44,346 bases of DNA from an uncultured Clostridia bacterium (GCA_947631945.1 CANRNI010000021.1:1-44346); one strand, 5' to 3'; counted from the first letter of the stretch, positions 8,266 to 16,736 are shown. Notes: generated from the sequence alone by a model not told the origin. A program made the numbers and translations.

Positions 8266-10176
8266 TTATTTTCCCAATGACGCGAAAATCTGAACTATGC
8301 CGATTATATATTTCAACGTTTTTATAATCAGCGTTCTGAACGCGCTGATAAGAGACGCGAAGGGCGAATCCTTGATATTATCCGGAGCGTCGAAAGTGAT
8401 TGCGGGAAAATCCGCGTCGGTATAGGGTTTTGCCGCGTCATATTCTGCCGCGTCCCCGTTCATAACCGTAAAGTCGAAGGTTCTGCTTCCGACGGGAGTA
8501 AGCGAGCCGCACTCAATATAATAAACCGTGACGGCGGCTCTTGTAAGGCTCTCATCAGGAATTTCGCCCGTAAACTTTATCTTTATGCTCTTTCCGGCCT
8601 TTATCGTTTTAACGTCGAATTTCTCGAACGCAACGTCAATCCCCTGCGCTTTTACGGCGTAAACGTTTATATCGGATTCAAGAGTTGTATTTTTAATGAT
8701 AATCGCGCCGTCGTCGGAGGATATATAACCCTCGGTGCTCTTATCGAATTTAGCGTGGATTGCTCCCGAACGGCTTGACGCGGCGTGGAACTGCGGATAC
8801 GCTTCATCATCGTGAACGCTTTTCATCGGGTTTTCGGAAAGAAGCTGGCGGACGACAAAATCCATAGTATAGCTGTCGTAAAGCTCCATGCCGTGGAAAA
8901 GTCCGTCCACATACCATGTGTTTTCCGGAAGCCATGCGCATGAAGCGTCTATTTCCATTGACGGCGACAAATGATTATGCGCCGCGTCGCCGCATGACGT
9001 GTTAAGCGTTTTATATCCGTCAGAAAAACGTTTGCCGTAGGGCGCGCACTCCGCTCCCGTGGTATCTTTCGTCCTGATTATAGCGTCGGAATTTTCCTGA
9101 AGTCCCGTAACCGACGGCATACCCGTACCGGCTAAAATGGATATATTAACTCCGGCTTCTTTTGCTTTATTAAGGTTTACGCCGTAGTTTTTCATTATAG
9201 TGTTGTGATAGGCCGTGGTCTGTTCAATAAGCGGTTTGCTTTCTATCGGGTCTAAAAGCTTAACGGTTTCGTCAAAATAATCAAGCGGGATAAAATCCCA
9301 TATGCTGCCCCAGTATCCCAGCACAGCATGAACGTAAGGCACGAGCGCCGCAAGAAAATCATCGAGAAAACCGAGCTCCTGCGCTTCGACGAGCCAATGA
9401 TAATCGGTTTCAAGCTCAAAACCGTACTCGAGGAAATTAACGAGAGTTTTTTCGTCAAAAGCGAGATTGCCGCTGAGAACATCATAAGCGAGAGCCGCAC
9501 CGCCCATAGCCGGCATACACATTACCGCGTTGTTTACATAGCCGAGCGTGCCGAACATACTGAGATACGTTCCCGTAACCTGGCCGCCGTGGCTTATAGC
9601 CATAATGTTTACTTTTCCGCAGTCTGTTGTGTTTACGATATCGAGAATAAGCTCGTTAAGGCGCTCCGCATTCTCCGCCGCGCCCATTCTGAAATCACAG
9701 TTGAAGTTATAAATCATATCGTCGGGAACATACTGCTGAATGTACGCCATGACTTCTTTTTCGCTTTTGAAACCGTCGTCAAGGTTCGACCAGCGGCAGG
9801 CTTCGGCTGTATTCGGCACAAGAACGTCCACGTCATATTTTGATGAACCGTCGGGATTGCAGGATATAACATCGCATAAATCAAGAAGCTCGTCGCCTAC
9901 GACCTTTGCGAGATATTCGTAATCGCCCGCAGTCATTTTGCCCGCTCCCACGGCTATATCGAGAGCGTGTTCTTCAACTCTTTTGAAAACGTCGTTGAAA
10001 TCAAGGCCCCAGACCTGAGTGTACGTTCCGTCCCCGTTATTTAATTTAAGCGCCGAGGCGCTGTAGCCCGGGACTATGATAACGGGATAACTATTGATAT
10101 CGTCAGATGCAAGCGACGAAACGGAAAATGAAAAAATCATAAGCACCGAGAGGAATAAAGCGGTAATTTTTTTCAT
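8266..10176 (-). CDS. Secreted alpha/beta hydrolase, LCAT/lipase-like
   Basis: 636 residues from ATG 10176 (AAAGGTTG upstream). The 13 codons before it in frame come from the type A repeat and are not used. Signal peptide ~1-23. The mature protein opens with PVIIVPGY (residues 31-38, oxyanion-hole strand). The nucleophile elbow is AISHGGQ (S195), a variant of G-x-S-x-G that lacks the first Gly. A candidate catalytic His lies in GLFHGMEL or HNHLS. Overall it resembles lecithin:cholesterol acyltransferase-like phospholipases. Residues ~490-600 form a beta-rich domain, and the last 30 residues are a hydrophobic/basic helix similar to that of the phosphoesterase at 1022-2200. Likely a secreted lipid-ester hydrolase. 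Confidence 0.72.
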   Translation of the reverse strand: MKKITALFLSVLMIFSFSVSSLASDDINSYPVIIVPGYSASALKLNNGDGTYTQVWGLDFNDVFKRVEEHALDIAVGAGKMTAGDYEYLAKVVGDELLDLCDVISCNPDGSSKYDVDVLVPNTAEACRWSNLDDGFKSEKEVMAYIQQYVPDDMIYNFNCDFRMGAAENAERLNELILDIVNTTDCGKVNIMAISHGGQVTGTYLSMFGTLGYVNNAVMCMPAMGGAALAYDVLSGNLAFDEKTLVNFLEYGFELETDYHWLVEAQELGFLDDFLAALVPYVHAVLGYWGSIWDFIPLDYFDETVKLLDPIESKPLIEQTTAYHNTIMKNYGVNLNKAKEAGVNISILAGTGMPSVTGLQENSDAIIRTKDTTGAECAPYGKRFSDGYKTLNTSCGDAAHNHLSPSMEIDASCAWLPENTWYVDGLFHGMELYDSYTMDFVVRQLLSENPMKSVHDDEAYPQFHAASSRSGAIHAKFDKSTEGYISSDDGAIIIKNTTLESDINVYAVKAQGIDVAFEKFDVKTIKAGKSIKIKFTGEIPDESLTRAAVTVYYIECGSLTPVGSRTFDFTVMNGDAAEYDAAKPYTDADFPAITFDAPDNIKDSPFASLISAFRTLIIKTLKYIIGIVQIFASLGK

Positions 10177-10202
10177 AATTATAGACAACCTTTCTTTTTT
10201 AT

Positions 10203-10375
10203 GGCAATACCGCATAATTATTGTCGTGCAGATGTGCCAAGAGATTTTTCGTCAGATTGACAAAAATGACGCAGGAATACTGACGTATTGGGGGAGTTTT
10301 TGGCAAAAATGACGGAAAATCTCGGTGCAGATGCGCGGCAAAGGCGGTAGCCGTTAATTGTGCGGTATTGCCTTA
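10203..10375 (+). repeat. Type A intergenic palindrome, full length
   Basis: Termini GGCAATACCGCATAATTATT and GTTAATTGTGCGGTATTGCC; core TTTTTCGTCAGATTGACAAA ... TTTTTGGCAAAAATGACGG. It sits just upstream of the secreted hydrolase gene and includes its spurious N-terminal extension. The ORF 10218-10400 is repeat noise. Confidence 0.9.
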
Positions 10376-10377
10376 GT

Positions 10378-10409
10378 AATTTACAATTGACAAAGTACAA
10401 TTGTAAATT
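10378..10409. terminator. AT-rich perfect inverted repeat
   Basis: AATTTACAATTG, 8-base loop, CAATTGTAAATT: a 12-bp perfect stem. It follows the gene ending at 10460 (minus strand). There is no run of T after it, so terminator activity is uncertain. Confidence 0.4.
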
Positions 10410-10459
10410 GTTATTCGATAATCGGTATTTATGTCAATATAGCTGTATACTGCGTTCAA

Positions 10460-11734
10460 TCAAAAAATATACGTTGTAAATTTACCGTTGTTTTCCGCAG
10501 AAAAAAGTATATTTCCGCCGTCTGTTATAATCGGATTTACAATATTTCTGAAAATATCGTTTACATATGCTTTAATAACGGAACCGTCGGCAGTTTTAGC
10601 GGAAATTACCGCGGGAAGGTAGCTGTCAAGATATCCTCTTACTATAAAAGTATCGCCGTTCGCTTTGAACATATCCGCCTTAAAGGACGATGCGCTATTA
10701 TACGCGAGCTTTATTTCGGTATCGCTGAGTATAGAATATACGGTATTTGAACCGATTATATAAATATATCCGTTGTCAACGAGAATATCTTCGCGTTTAA
10801 CTCCCTCAAACGTTTTTACGGTTTCATAATCCTCGCTGTCCCTGTCAAATTTATTGACTATGACGTTTTCGTTTTCGTCAACGGAAACATACATAATATC
10901 GTCTTCGGAATCTCCTATCCAGTAACCTATAACGTCGTGAGCAAGCCTTATATTATCGGTGTTGTTGCCGCTTCCGCCGCTTCTGTACAAATCAACTCTT
11001 TCGTCCTCCTCCGAATACTGTCTGCCGGAGAAGAACAGATAATGATTGGTCGAGTTATCAATAACGCAGTCGTTAAACATAAAATAATCCTGACGCTTCG
11101 CGCCGTTTATTCCTACGGTGCGGCTTTCCTCCGAAAGCGTTCTTGACGCCGATGAATTTGAGTAAGTGAATATAAATGATTCTTCAAATACCTTGCTGTT
11201 GCTGTAAAAATCATCTTCTGTTGTATCTACAAGAAGCAGACAGCTCTTGGAGCTTCTGCCGTCAAATTCGCCGCCGTAGTTTGTCAGACGGAAAAACGCG
11301 TAAGGATAAAGATTGAACTTCCCACTTTCTCCCGTATAAAGACCGTATCCGGCGATTTTTCCGTTGTCGTTGTAATACGTTATATCGGCGGATATATCTT
11401 CCTCACTCATATTTACTGATGCCGTATAAGTACCTGTCGGCTCAACGGAAACAAAAGCATTGTTTTCAAGTTTATAAAATCCTACGCTGCCGTCCTTTGA
11501 CATTGTGTAGTATAACCCGTCGATATTTGTTTCAAGATAAGGCGAATCCGATTCTATACTCGCTTTCATATCGTTTTTATACGCGTCGGACTGCGAATAA
11601 TTACCTTCGGGAGCGGTTGACTCCTCATTCTTTGTTTTGTCAAAATTTATAATTCCGCTGAACGCAAGAGCCGCGAAAACGCATACTATCGCCAGCACCG
11701 AAAGAATTACAGCAAGAATTTTTTTGTTGTTCAT
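10460..11734 (-). CDS. Membrane-anchored extracytoplasmic protein, unknown function
   Basis: 424 residues; start supported by TGGAGG seven bases before ATG 11734. One N-terminal transmembrane anchor (residues ~5-27), then a Ser/Glu-rich linker and a beta-rich outer domain with repeated hydrophobic-aromatic strands (e.g. DGLYYTMSKDGSVGFYKLE, DDIMYVSVDENENVIVNKF, NGYIYIIGSNTVYSI). This is reminiscent of DUF5050/beta-propeller surface proteins of Clostridia. No catalytic motif is recognised. A strong consensus promoter lies at 11791-11819, divergent from the toxin-antitoxin promoter. Confidence 0.7.
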   Translation of the reverse strand: MNNKKILAVILSVLAIVCVFAALAFSGIINFDKTKNEESTAPEGNYSQSDAYKNDMKASIESDSPYLETNIDGLYYTMSKDGSVGFYKLENNAFVSVEPTGTYTASVNMSEEDISADITYYNDNGKIAGYGLYTGESGKFNLYPYAFFRLTNYGGEFDGRSSKSCLLLVDTTEDDFYSNSKVFEESFIFTYSNSSASRTLSEESRTVGINGAKRQDYFMFNDCVIDNSTNHYLFFSGRQYSEEDERVDLYRSGGSGNNTDNIRLAHDVIGYWIGDSEDDIMYVSVDENENVIVNKFDRDSEDYETVKTFEGVKREDILVDNGYIYIIGSNTVYSILSDTEIKLAYNSASSFKADMFKANGDTFIVRGYLDSYLPAVISAKTADGSVIKAYVNDIFRNIVNPIITDGGNILFSAENNGKFTTYIF

Positions 11735-11790
11735 AACAGAACGCCTCCAAAAATTTATCGTAAAAAATTAAAAGAATTATTATAATTTTA

Positions 11791-11819
11791 ATTATATACA
11801 AATATTTCCGTAGTGTCAA
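11791..11819 (-). promoter_or_regulatory. Consensus sigma-A promoter for the 10460-11734 gene
   Basis: On the minus strand: TTGACA (11819-11814), 17-base spacer, TATAAT (11796-11791). Both hexamers are perfect. The start codon is about 57 bases downstream. Confidence 0.8.
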
Positions 11820-11851
11820 TAAAGATATTAATAAAACCATTGAAAATACGA

Positions 11852-11880
11852 TTGACAATATTGGATATATCCTATATAAT
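11852..11880 (+). promoter_or_regulatory. Consensus sigma-A promoter of the toxin-antitoxin operon, with operator-like palindrome
   Basis: TTGACA (11852-11857), 17-base spacer, TATAAT (11875-11880). The spacer holds the perfect palindrome GGATATATCC (11863-11872), well placed for autorepression by the HTH antitoxin. It lies back to back with the promoter at 11791-11819. Confidence 0.8.
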
Positions 11881-11918
11881 ATAGATGAGACTATACGAAA
11901 CAAAAAGGTCGTATGCGC

Positions 11919-12278
11919 ATGGCGAAATATCAGGTTATATTTTTTGAAAAAGAAAACGGAGATATTCCTGCCGAGGAGTTTATTAATACACTTGACAATA
12001 AAATGGCTGCTAAGATTTACCGACTGCTCACTATGATATCGGAAAACGGACCTGAATTAAGGGAGCCGTATTCAAAACATATTGATGACGGTATATTTGA
12101 GCTTAGGGCAAAAGTCGGTTCGGATATTTCCCGCGTTTTATATTTTTTCTTTATTGAGCAGCGTGTTATTATCACAAACGGATTTGTTAAAAAATCGCAA
12201 AAAACTCCAAAATCTGAAATTGATAAAGCTAAAAAATTTCGTAAAGAATATATTGAAAGGGAGAATTTTAATCAATGA
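11919..12278 (+). CDS. HigB/RelE-superfamily toxin (Gp49-like)
   Basis: 119 residues from ATG 11919; an ATG six bases earlier is possible but sits only four bases from AAAAGG. The fold pattern is that of phage-derived Gp49-like/HigB proteins: YQVIFFEKENGDIPAEEFI, a helical LDNKMAAKIYRLL, then IFELRAKVGSDISRVLYFF and GFVKKSQKTPKSEI. Such toxins are ribosome-dependent mRNA endonucleases. The toxin gene comes first and overlaps the antitoxin gene by four bases (ATGA), the reversed order typical of higBA. Confidence 0.85.
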   Translation: MAKYQVIFFEKENGDIPAEEFINTLDNKMAAKIYRLLTMISENGPELREPYSKHIDDGIFELRAKVGSDISRVLYFFFIEQRVIITNGFVKKSQKTPKSEIDKAKKFRKEYIERENFNQ

Positions 12279-12562
12279 GGACACTTCAAGACGCGTTAAA
12301 CGAAAAAATGAAAAACCCCGATTTTAAAAGGGAATACGATGCATTGGAACCTGAATTTGCCATAATTCAGGCTATGATAGACGCAAGAAAAAATTCAGGT
12401 CTTACGCAGAAAGAGCTGTCTGAAAAAACAGGAATTGCACAGGGTGATATCAGCAAGCTTGAAAACGGCGTTGCCAATCCTTCATTACGCACATTGCAAC
12501 GTCTTGCCGCCGGAATGGGAATGAAATTAAAGGTTGAATTTTTACCCATGCAAAATGGCTGA
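12275..12562 (+). CDS. XRE-family antitoxin (HigA-like)
   Basis: 95 residues. A helix-turn-helix spans residues ~36-85 (IDARKNSGLTQKELSEKTG, QGDISKLENGVANPSLRTL). Translationally coupled to the toxin through ATGA at 12275-12278. It is expected to bind the toxin and to repress the promoter at 11852-11880, where a GGATATATCC palindrome lies between the -35 and -10 boxes. Confidence 0.88.
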   Translation: MRTLQDALNEKMKNPDFKREYDALEPEFAIIQAMIDARKNSGLTQKELSEKTGIAQGDISKLENGVANPSLRTLQRLAAGMGMKLKVEFLPMQNG

Positions 12563-12649
12563 TAGTGTTATTTTTTGCGGCAGTAGATTGAGACAGTAAA
12601 ATTTGAAAGGAGAGTTACGCAAAAAATTCTGCGCGTGTGAAAAACTGTT

Positions 12650-13549
12650 ATGGATTTAAAGAATAAAAAATTTATACCGTACTACATAGCCGCCGCGTCG
12701 ATAATCGCTCTCGCGGTCTTGGCTGTTATGTTCATTGGCTTGTCAAACGGCGGTAAAACTCCAAACAGAGAAATCACGACTATGGAGCGTCCTACTCTTT
12801 TTATGGACGGCAACGTGCCTTATTATCCCGATATACCGGCAAGCGCTTACGCCGAGGAAGCCTTTGTGATGAACGAATACGGCAGAATCGAATATAATGA
12901 TTCTTCGGTAAAATATACGACAGGTGTTGACGTATCCTCGCATCAGGGAAAAATAGACTGGGAAAAGGTAAAAGATGACGGAATTGATTTCGCGATAATA
13001 AGAATAGGTCTCAGGGGTTACGGCATCGGCGGCGAGATTTACGATGATGATATGTGCGAAGAAAATATAAAAAAAGCAAAGGACGCGGGACTTAACGTCG
13101 GTGTATATTTCTTTTCGCAGGCTCTGAACGTTGACGAAGCTTTGGAGGAGGCCGACTATGTTATAGAAAAGCTCGGCGATATAGATGAAGAATTGGATTA
13201 TCCCGTATTTTTCGATTGGGAAAACGAACCGGGAAAAAATATGAGAACCGACGATATGACTGGCGACGAAATAACGCAGTGCGCGGTTGCGTTTTGCGAG
13301 GAAATAAAAGAAGCCGGATATATTCCGGCGGTGTATTTTAATTTATCGTACGGTTACGCGAAATATAACCTTGACAGTATAAAGGATTATCGGTTCTGGT
13401 ATGCGCAGCATGAAAAAAAATCGCCGTCATTCTATTACAACTACAACATATGGCAGTATTCCGACAAGGGGAGGGTAGACGGCATTGACGCGTATGTTGA
13501 TATGAATATTTCCTTCAGCGATTTTTCGGAATATAAAGCAAAGGGATAA
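12650..13549 (+). CDS. Membrane-anchored GH25 muramidase (lysozyme)
   Basis: 299 residues. An N-terminal transmembrane anchor (residues ~9-30) is followed by a GH25 barrel beginning GVDVSSHQGKIDWEKVK (first catalytic Asp region), with the catalytic D-x-E motif in YPVFFDWENEP and a C-terminal NIWQYSDKGRVDGIDAYVDM block. It cleaves the MurNAc-GlcNAc bond of peptidoglycan and probably acts in wall remodelling because it is tethered. The only Shine-Dalgarno-like sequence (AAAGGAGAG, 12605-12613) is 36 bases upstream, so translation initiation is unusual; a stop codon at 12638 rules out an upstream start. Confidence 0.88.
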   Translation: MDLKNKKFIPYYIAAASIIALAVLAVMFIGLSNGGKTPNREITTMERPTLFMDGNVPYYPDIPASAYAEEAFVMNEYGRIEYNDSSVKYTTGVDVSSHQGKIDWEKVKDDGIDFAIIRIGLRGYGIGGEIYDDDMCEENIKKAKDAGLNVGVYFFSQALNVDEALEEADYVIEKLGDIDEELDYPVFFDWENEPGKNMRTDDMTGDEITQCAVAFCEEIKEAGYIPAVYFNLSYGYAKYNLDSIKDYRFWYAQHEKKSPSFYYNYNIWQYSDKGRVDGIDAYVDMNISFSDFSEYKAKG

Positions 13550-13568
13550 AAACAGATTCTCTGAAATT

Positions 13569-13628
13569 AAGGCAATACCGCACAATTAACGACTACCGTC
13601 TTTGCCGCTAATTTGTGCGGTGCCGCCT
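13569..13628 (-). repeat. Type A palindrome, internally deleted 60-bp version
   Basis: AAGGCAATACCGCACAATTA joined almost directly to GCTAATTTGTGCGGTGCCGCCT, without the 110-bp core. It lies between the GH25 gene and the convergent phosphodiesterase gene, touching the latter's stop codon. Confidence 0.8.
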
Positions 13629-14526
13629 ATACTTTTACATTTTCATAAAACAGTTTTTCAAATTCCGGCTTAACGTTGTTTTTAATAAGATTGAGCTTTA
13701 ATATATGATTAATTTTGGTGTGGCTGTCGGTCATAAAATCGCCTGAAATTATGTTTACCTTTGATAACAGCCCGTTTTCATTTGCGATTCTTTCCGTAAG
13801 ACGGTAAAAATTCATTTTGACGTTTCTTTCGAGAGTTATCGGATTTTTCAGACCCTCCTCCGTATCCACGCCGGGCGTTCTCTGTGTTTGATAGCAGAAA
13901 AGCGCGTTTTCGGGAGCGTCCTCAAAGAATTTCAAAGTGGCGTCAAAAAATTTATGTATTTTCATTCCGTGCCAGTCGGAACGCCATGGAGCAAAAACCG
14001 CTCCGCCCACGGCGCGGGAAATACCGATATCGTCAAAGGCGAGAAGATATCTTTTTCCCGAATTTCTTATATCGCCCAGCGTTAATTTTGAGATATCGTC
14101 AAAATCGGTAAGCGCGTATTTTGACGGTTCTATATATTTTTCAAACAAATCATTGATGTAATCAAAATCGCGCTTGTACTTTCTGCCTATTTTTCCTATA
14201 AGATATTCTTCTTTCGGATAATGGAGCGCGAAAATCATAAATTCGGAATCGTTGTTTTGAAGCATACGCCGTATATCGGCAAGCCCTTCCTCAAAGGGAG
14301 AACCGCTTATTATTCCGTGCTCAAATACGGCCTTTCCGTTTAGTCCCATATGGAAACGTGTGTCAAAATATCTTACGCCGAATTTATACTGCTCGTAAAG
14401 ACTGCCGCTCTGGCACTTCGCGAACGGTATCATTTTGTATGTTCCGGCGTTATGAGAACCGGGAATTACAGCGTCTTTAAGCTTTACGCCGTCCTTTAAA
14501 TACGAAAACCAGTTTTCATAAAACAT
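13627..14526 (-). CDS. PI-PLC X-domain-like phosphodiesterase
   Basis: 299 residues from ATG 14526 (AAAGGGAA nine bases upstream; the longer frame to 14577 lacks a site). X-domain hallmarks: AVIPGSHNAGTY (first catalytic His), GVRYFDTRF, and VFEHGIISG (second catalytic His). Bacterial PI-PLCs cleave phosphatidylinositol or act on related phosphodiesters. No signal peptide is visible, so it is probably cytoplasmic, or exported by another route. The stop codon overlaps the 60-bp repeat. Confidence 0.8.
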   Translation of the reverse strand: MFYENWFSYLKDGVKLKDAVIPGSHNAGTYKMIPFAKCQSGSLYEQYKFGVRYFDTRFHMGLNGKAVFEHGIISGSPFEEGLADIRRMLQNNDSEFMIFALHYPKEEYLIGKIGRKYKRDFDYINDLFEKYIEPSKYALTDFDDISKLTLGDIRNSGKRYLLAFDDIGISRAVGGAVFAPWRSDWHGMKIHKFFDATLKFFEDAPENALFCYQTQRTPGVDTEEGLKNPITLERNVKMNFYRLTERIANENGLLSKVNIISGDFMTDSHTKINHILKLNLIKNNVKPEFEKLFYENVKV

Positions 14527-14570
14527 AAAAATTGTTCCCTTTATCTGTATTTTTTTCGTTATGGTGCGTA

Positions 14571-14653
14571 TACGCAAGACAGTACGGCGGGAATTTAGAG
14601 TGTGTTCACACTCTGACCGAAAAGACGTGTACCGTACTTATGCAGAAATGCCT
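14571..14653 (+). repeat. Type C repeat, degenerate copy
   Basis: Shares blocks with the copy at 15150-15229 in opposite orientation: GACAGTACGGCGGGAATTTA versus GACAGTATGCGGCGTAAATT, and ACGTGTACCGTACTTATGCA versus ACGTGTATCGTACTTGTATA. An 18-bp palindrome AGAGTGTGTTCACACTCT (14597-14614) is inserted in the middle. Confidence 0.55.
14597..14614. repeat. 18-bp palindrome AGAGTGTGTTCACACTCT
   Basis: Perfect palindrome; related copies at 7278-7295 and 21890-21905. Confidence 0.65.
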
Positions 14654-14667
14654 TAGTCGGCAGCTAC

Positions 14668-15132
14668 TCAAATCTTGCATACGTCCACCCATTTTATATA
14701 TCCCGAAAGCTCCCGAAGCTCGTCTATCGTGAGCTCTGCGGCGCTGTTTGAGCTGCCGCAGGCAGGGAAAACAGTATCGAATCTCTTCAGCGATACATCG
14801 AGATAAACCTCGACACCGTCGTTTACCGCGAACGGACAAACGCCTCCGATAGCGTGACCTATAAGCGGCTCCGCCTCGTCAAAAGAGAGCATTTTCGCCT
14901 TTACTCCAAATTCCTCTTTATATTTACGGTTGTCGATTTTAGCGTCTCCCGCCGCGACTACAAGTATAACTCTTTCTCCGACGTGAAACGATAGTGTTTT
15001 CGCGATTCTGCATCCTTCGCATCCGAGAGCCTGCGCAGCAAGCTCTACGGTAGCGCTTGAAACGTCAAATTCGCGTATTTTGTCGGCGATTCCTTTTTCT
15101 TCAAAATACTTTCTTACTCTTTCAATCGACAT
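14668..15132 (-). CDS. YbaK/ProX-type aminoacyl-tRNA deacylase
   Basis: 154 residues from ATG 15132 (ACGGAGGAAA upstream). Matches the YbaK/prolyl-tRNA editing family in length and motifs: CRIAKTLSFHVGERVILVVAAGDAKID (catalytic Lys region), RKYKEEFG and GHAIGGVCPFAV. These free-standing domains hydrolyse mischarged tRNA (e.g. Ala- or Cys-tRNAPro). It is flanked by inverted copies of the type C repeat, which separate it from its neighbours. Confidence 0.88.
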   Translation of the reverse strand: MSIERVRKYFEEKGIADKIREFDVSSATVELAAQALGCEGCRIAKTLSFHVGERVILVVAAGDAKIDNRKYKEEFGVKAKMLSFDEAEPLIGHAIGGVCPFAVNDGVEVYLDVSLKRFDTVFPACGSSNSAAELTIDELRELSGYIKWVDVCKI

Positions 15133-15149
15133 CTGAGTTTTCCTCCGTC

Positions 15150-15229
15150 TTAGGGCGTGTTTATACAAGTACGATACACGTTTTTTTGCTAAATTTACGC
15201 CGCATACTGTCTTTTGCAGACACGCCTAA
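15150..15229 (-). repeat. Type C repeat, 80-bp MITE-like element
   Basis: Terminal inverted repeats TTAGGGCGTGT and ACACGCCTAA; the interior includes GTACGATACACG and CGCCGCATACTGTC. It is non-coding and immediately upstream of ybaK. Confidence 0.65.
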
Positions 15230-15235
15230 ACTATT

Positions 15236-15412
15236 AAGGAACCACTGAATAAATCACGCCTGACGGCTGAACGCACATCTTGCGCCGAGATTTTCCGTCA
15301 TTTTTGCCAAAAGCTCCTTGAAATACGTCAGTATTCCTGCGTCACTTTTGTCAATCTGACGAAAAATCTCATGACGCAATCTGCACGTTCGATTTAATCA
15401 GTGCTTCCTTAA
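15236..15412 (-). repeat. Type B intergenic palindrome, full length (inverted)
   Basis: Termini AAGGAACCACTGAATAAATC and GATTTAATCAGTGCTTCCTT; core in reverse orientation (CGTCATTTTTGCCAAAAGCT ... CAATCTGACGAAAAATCTC). Ends one base from the stop codon of the CoA-transferase gene. Confidence 0.9.
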
Positions 15413-15413
15413 A

Positions 15414-16736
15414 TTATTGGGTAATACCTTCCTCACAGAAAGCCTTTTCACCAAAGCGTTTTTCAAAAATCTCGCAAAGCTCCTCCCTGAAATCGGGATG
15501 AGCTATTTTAATAAGCGCTCTTGCTCTGTTTTTCATAGTCTGTCCTTTTAGACGCGCGATACCGTATTCCGTAACAACGTAATTCACATCGTTTCTCGAA
15601 GTGGTGACAGCCGAGTTCGGAGTTATCGACGCGACGATTCTCGAAACGGTTCCGCCCTTAGCGGTTGAGGGCATCGCTATTACCGATTTTCCGCCTCTGC
15701 TCATTGTGGAGCCTCTCACAAAGTCAACCTGACCGCCGACGCCGGAAAACTGTTTGTCGCCTATGGTATCGGATACGACCTGCCCCTGCAAATCAATCTG
15801 CAGGCAGGAATTAATTGATACCATATTGTCGTTTTCGGCTATAACAGGCGGGTAATTTATGTATTCGATGGGGTGCATTTCTATAAGCGGATTGTCGTTC
15901 ATAAAATCAAAAAGCTTTTTAGTCCCAAACGCGAAGCCTATCACGCTCTTTCCCGTGTGCGTCTGCTTTTTTGAATTGTTTATAATGCCGTTCTTTATCA
16001 GGTCAACAACGCCGTCGCCGACCATTTCCGAGTGAAGTCCTATATCTTTTTTATCCTTGAGTTCCTCGCATATAGCGTTTGGAATCCCTCCTATGCCGAG
16101 CTGGATACAGTCGCCGTCGTTTATAAGAGACGCGCAGTATTTGCCTATAGCCTTTTCAACGTCTGAAATTCGGACGGACGGAACCTCCGGCAAAGGCTCG
16201 TCTATTTCCACAAAATAATCGAAATCGGAAATATGCTTTATGGCTTTCCCGTGAGTTCTCGGAATATATTTATTTACCTGCGCTATCTTTACCTCGCAGT
16301 ATTCAAGGGTACTCTCTATATAATCCACGTTTGTGCCGAGCGACACATAGCCGTTTTCGTCTGGCGGACAAACCGATACTATTGATACTCTGGGCTTTAC
16401 AACGCTTCTGAGTACTGACGGAATTTCATAGAAAAAACAGGTAGTAAAATCGGCGGTACCGTCGGATATAGCCGCCCTGCTTGAAGCGGAGGCGAAAAAG
16501 GAATGGTATCGGAAATGCCCTTTATACTCATTCTTTATCCAAGGCGTTTCACCTATTAAAAGCATATTTGTTATTTCAACGTCTTTAAAATTCTTGTAAT
16601 TCTCGGTCATGACGCGCTCGATGCCGATAGGCTCCGCGCAGCCGAATGAAGTAACCACGGTATCGCCGTCATGAATGTTTTTTATCGCGTCTTCCGCCGA
16701 TACGAGTTTTTCTTTATAAATTTTTCGCCAGTCCAT
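15414..16736 (-). CDS. Acetyl-CoA hydrolase/transferase family CoA-transferase
   Basis: 440 residues from ATG 16736 (AAGGATG upstream; ten extra upstream codons belong to a type A repeat). The family that includes 4-hydroxybutyrate CoA-transferase and butyryl-CoA:acetate CoA-transferase is recognised by the catalytic-Glu block GLHSEMVGDGVVDL, the GIGGIPNA loop and the SGVGGQVDFVRGS CoA-binding loop. It would move CoA between acetate and another acyl group in fermentation; which acyl group cannot be decided here. No butyrate or succinate pathway genes lie beside it. It is the last-but-one gene of the minus-strand run. Confidence 0.88.
   Translation of the reverse strand: MDWRKIYKEKLVSAEDAIKNIHDGDTVVTSFGCAEPIGIERVMTENYKNFKDVEITNMLLIGETPWIKNEYKGHFRYHSFFASASSRAAISDGTADFTTCFFYEIPSVLRSVVKPRVSIVSVCPPDENGYVSLGTNVDYIESTLEYCEVKIAQVNKYIPRTHGKAIKHISDFDYFVEIDEPLPEVPSVRISDVEKAIGKYCASLINDGDCIQLGIGGIPNAICEELKDKKDIGLHSEMVGDGVVDLIKNGIINNSKKQTHTGKSVIGFAFGTKKLFDFMNDNPLIEMHPIEYINYPPVIAENDNMVSINSCLQIDLQGQVVSDTIGDKQFSGVGGQVDFVRGSTMSRGGKSVIAMPSTAKGGTVSRIVASITPNSAVTTSRNDVNYVVTEYGIARLKGQTMKNRARALIKIAHPDFREELCEIFEKRFGEKAFCEEGITQ

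Noticed and set aside
10218-10400. 60-codon minus-strand ORF over the type A repeat
   Set aside because: Same reason: repeat-derived translation, no start signals.
11640-11903. 87-codon hydrophobic minus-strand ORF
   Set aside because: It covers two consensus promoters and overlaps the N-terminus of a supported gene; composition is that of A/T-rich intergenic DNA.
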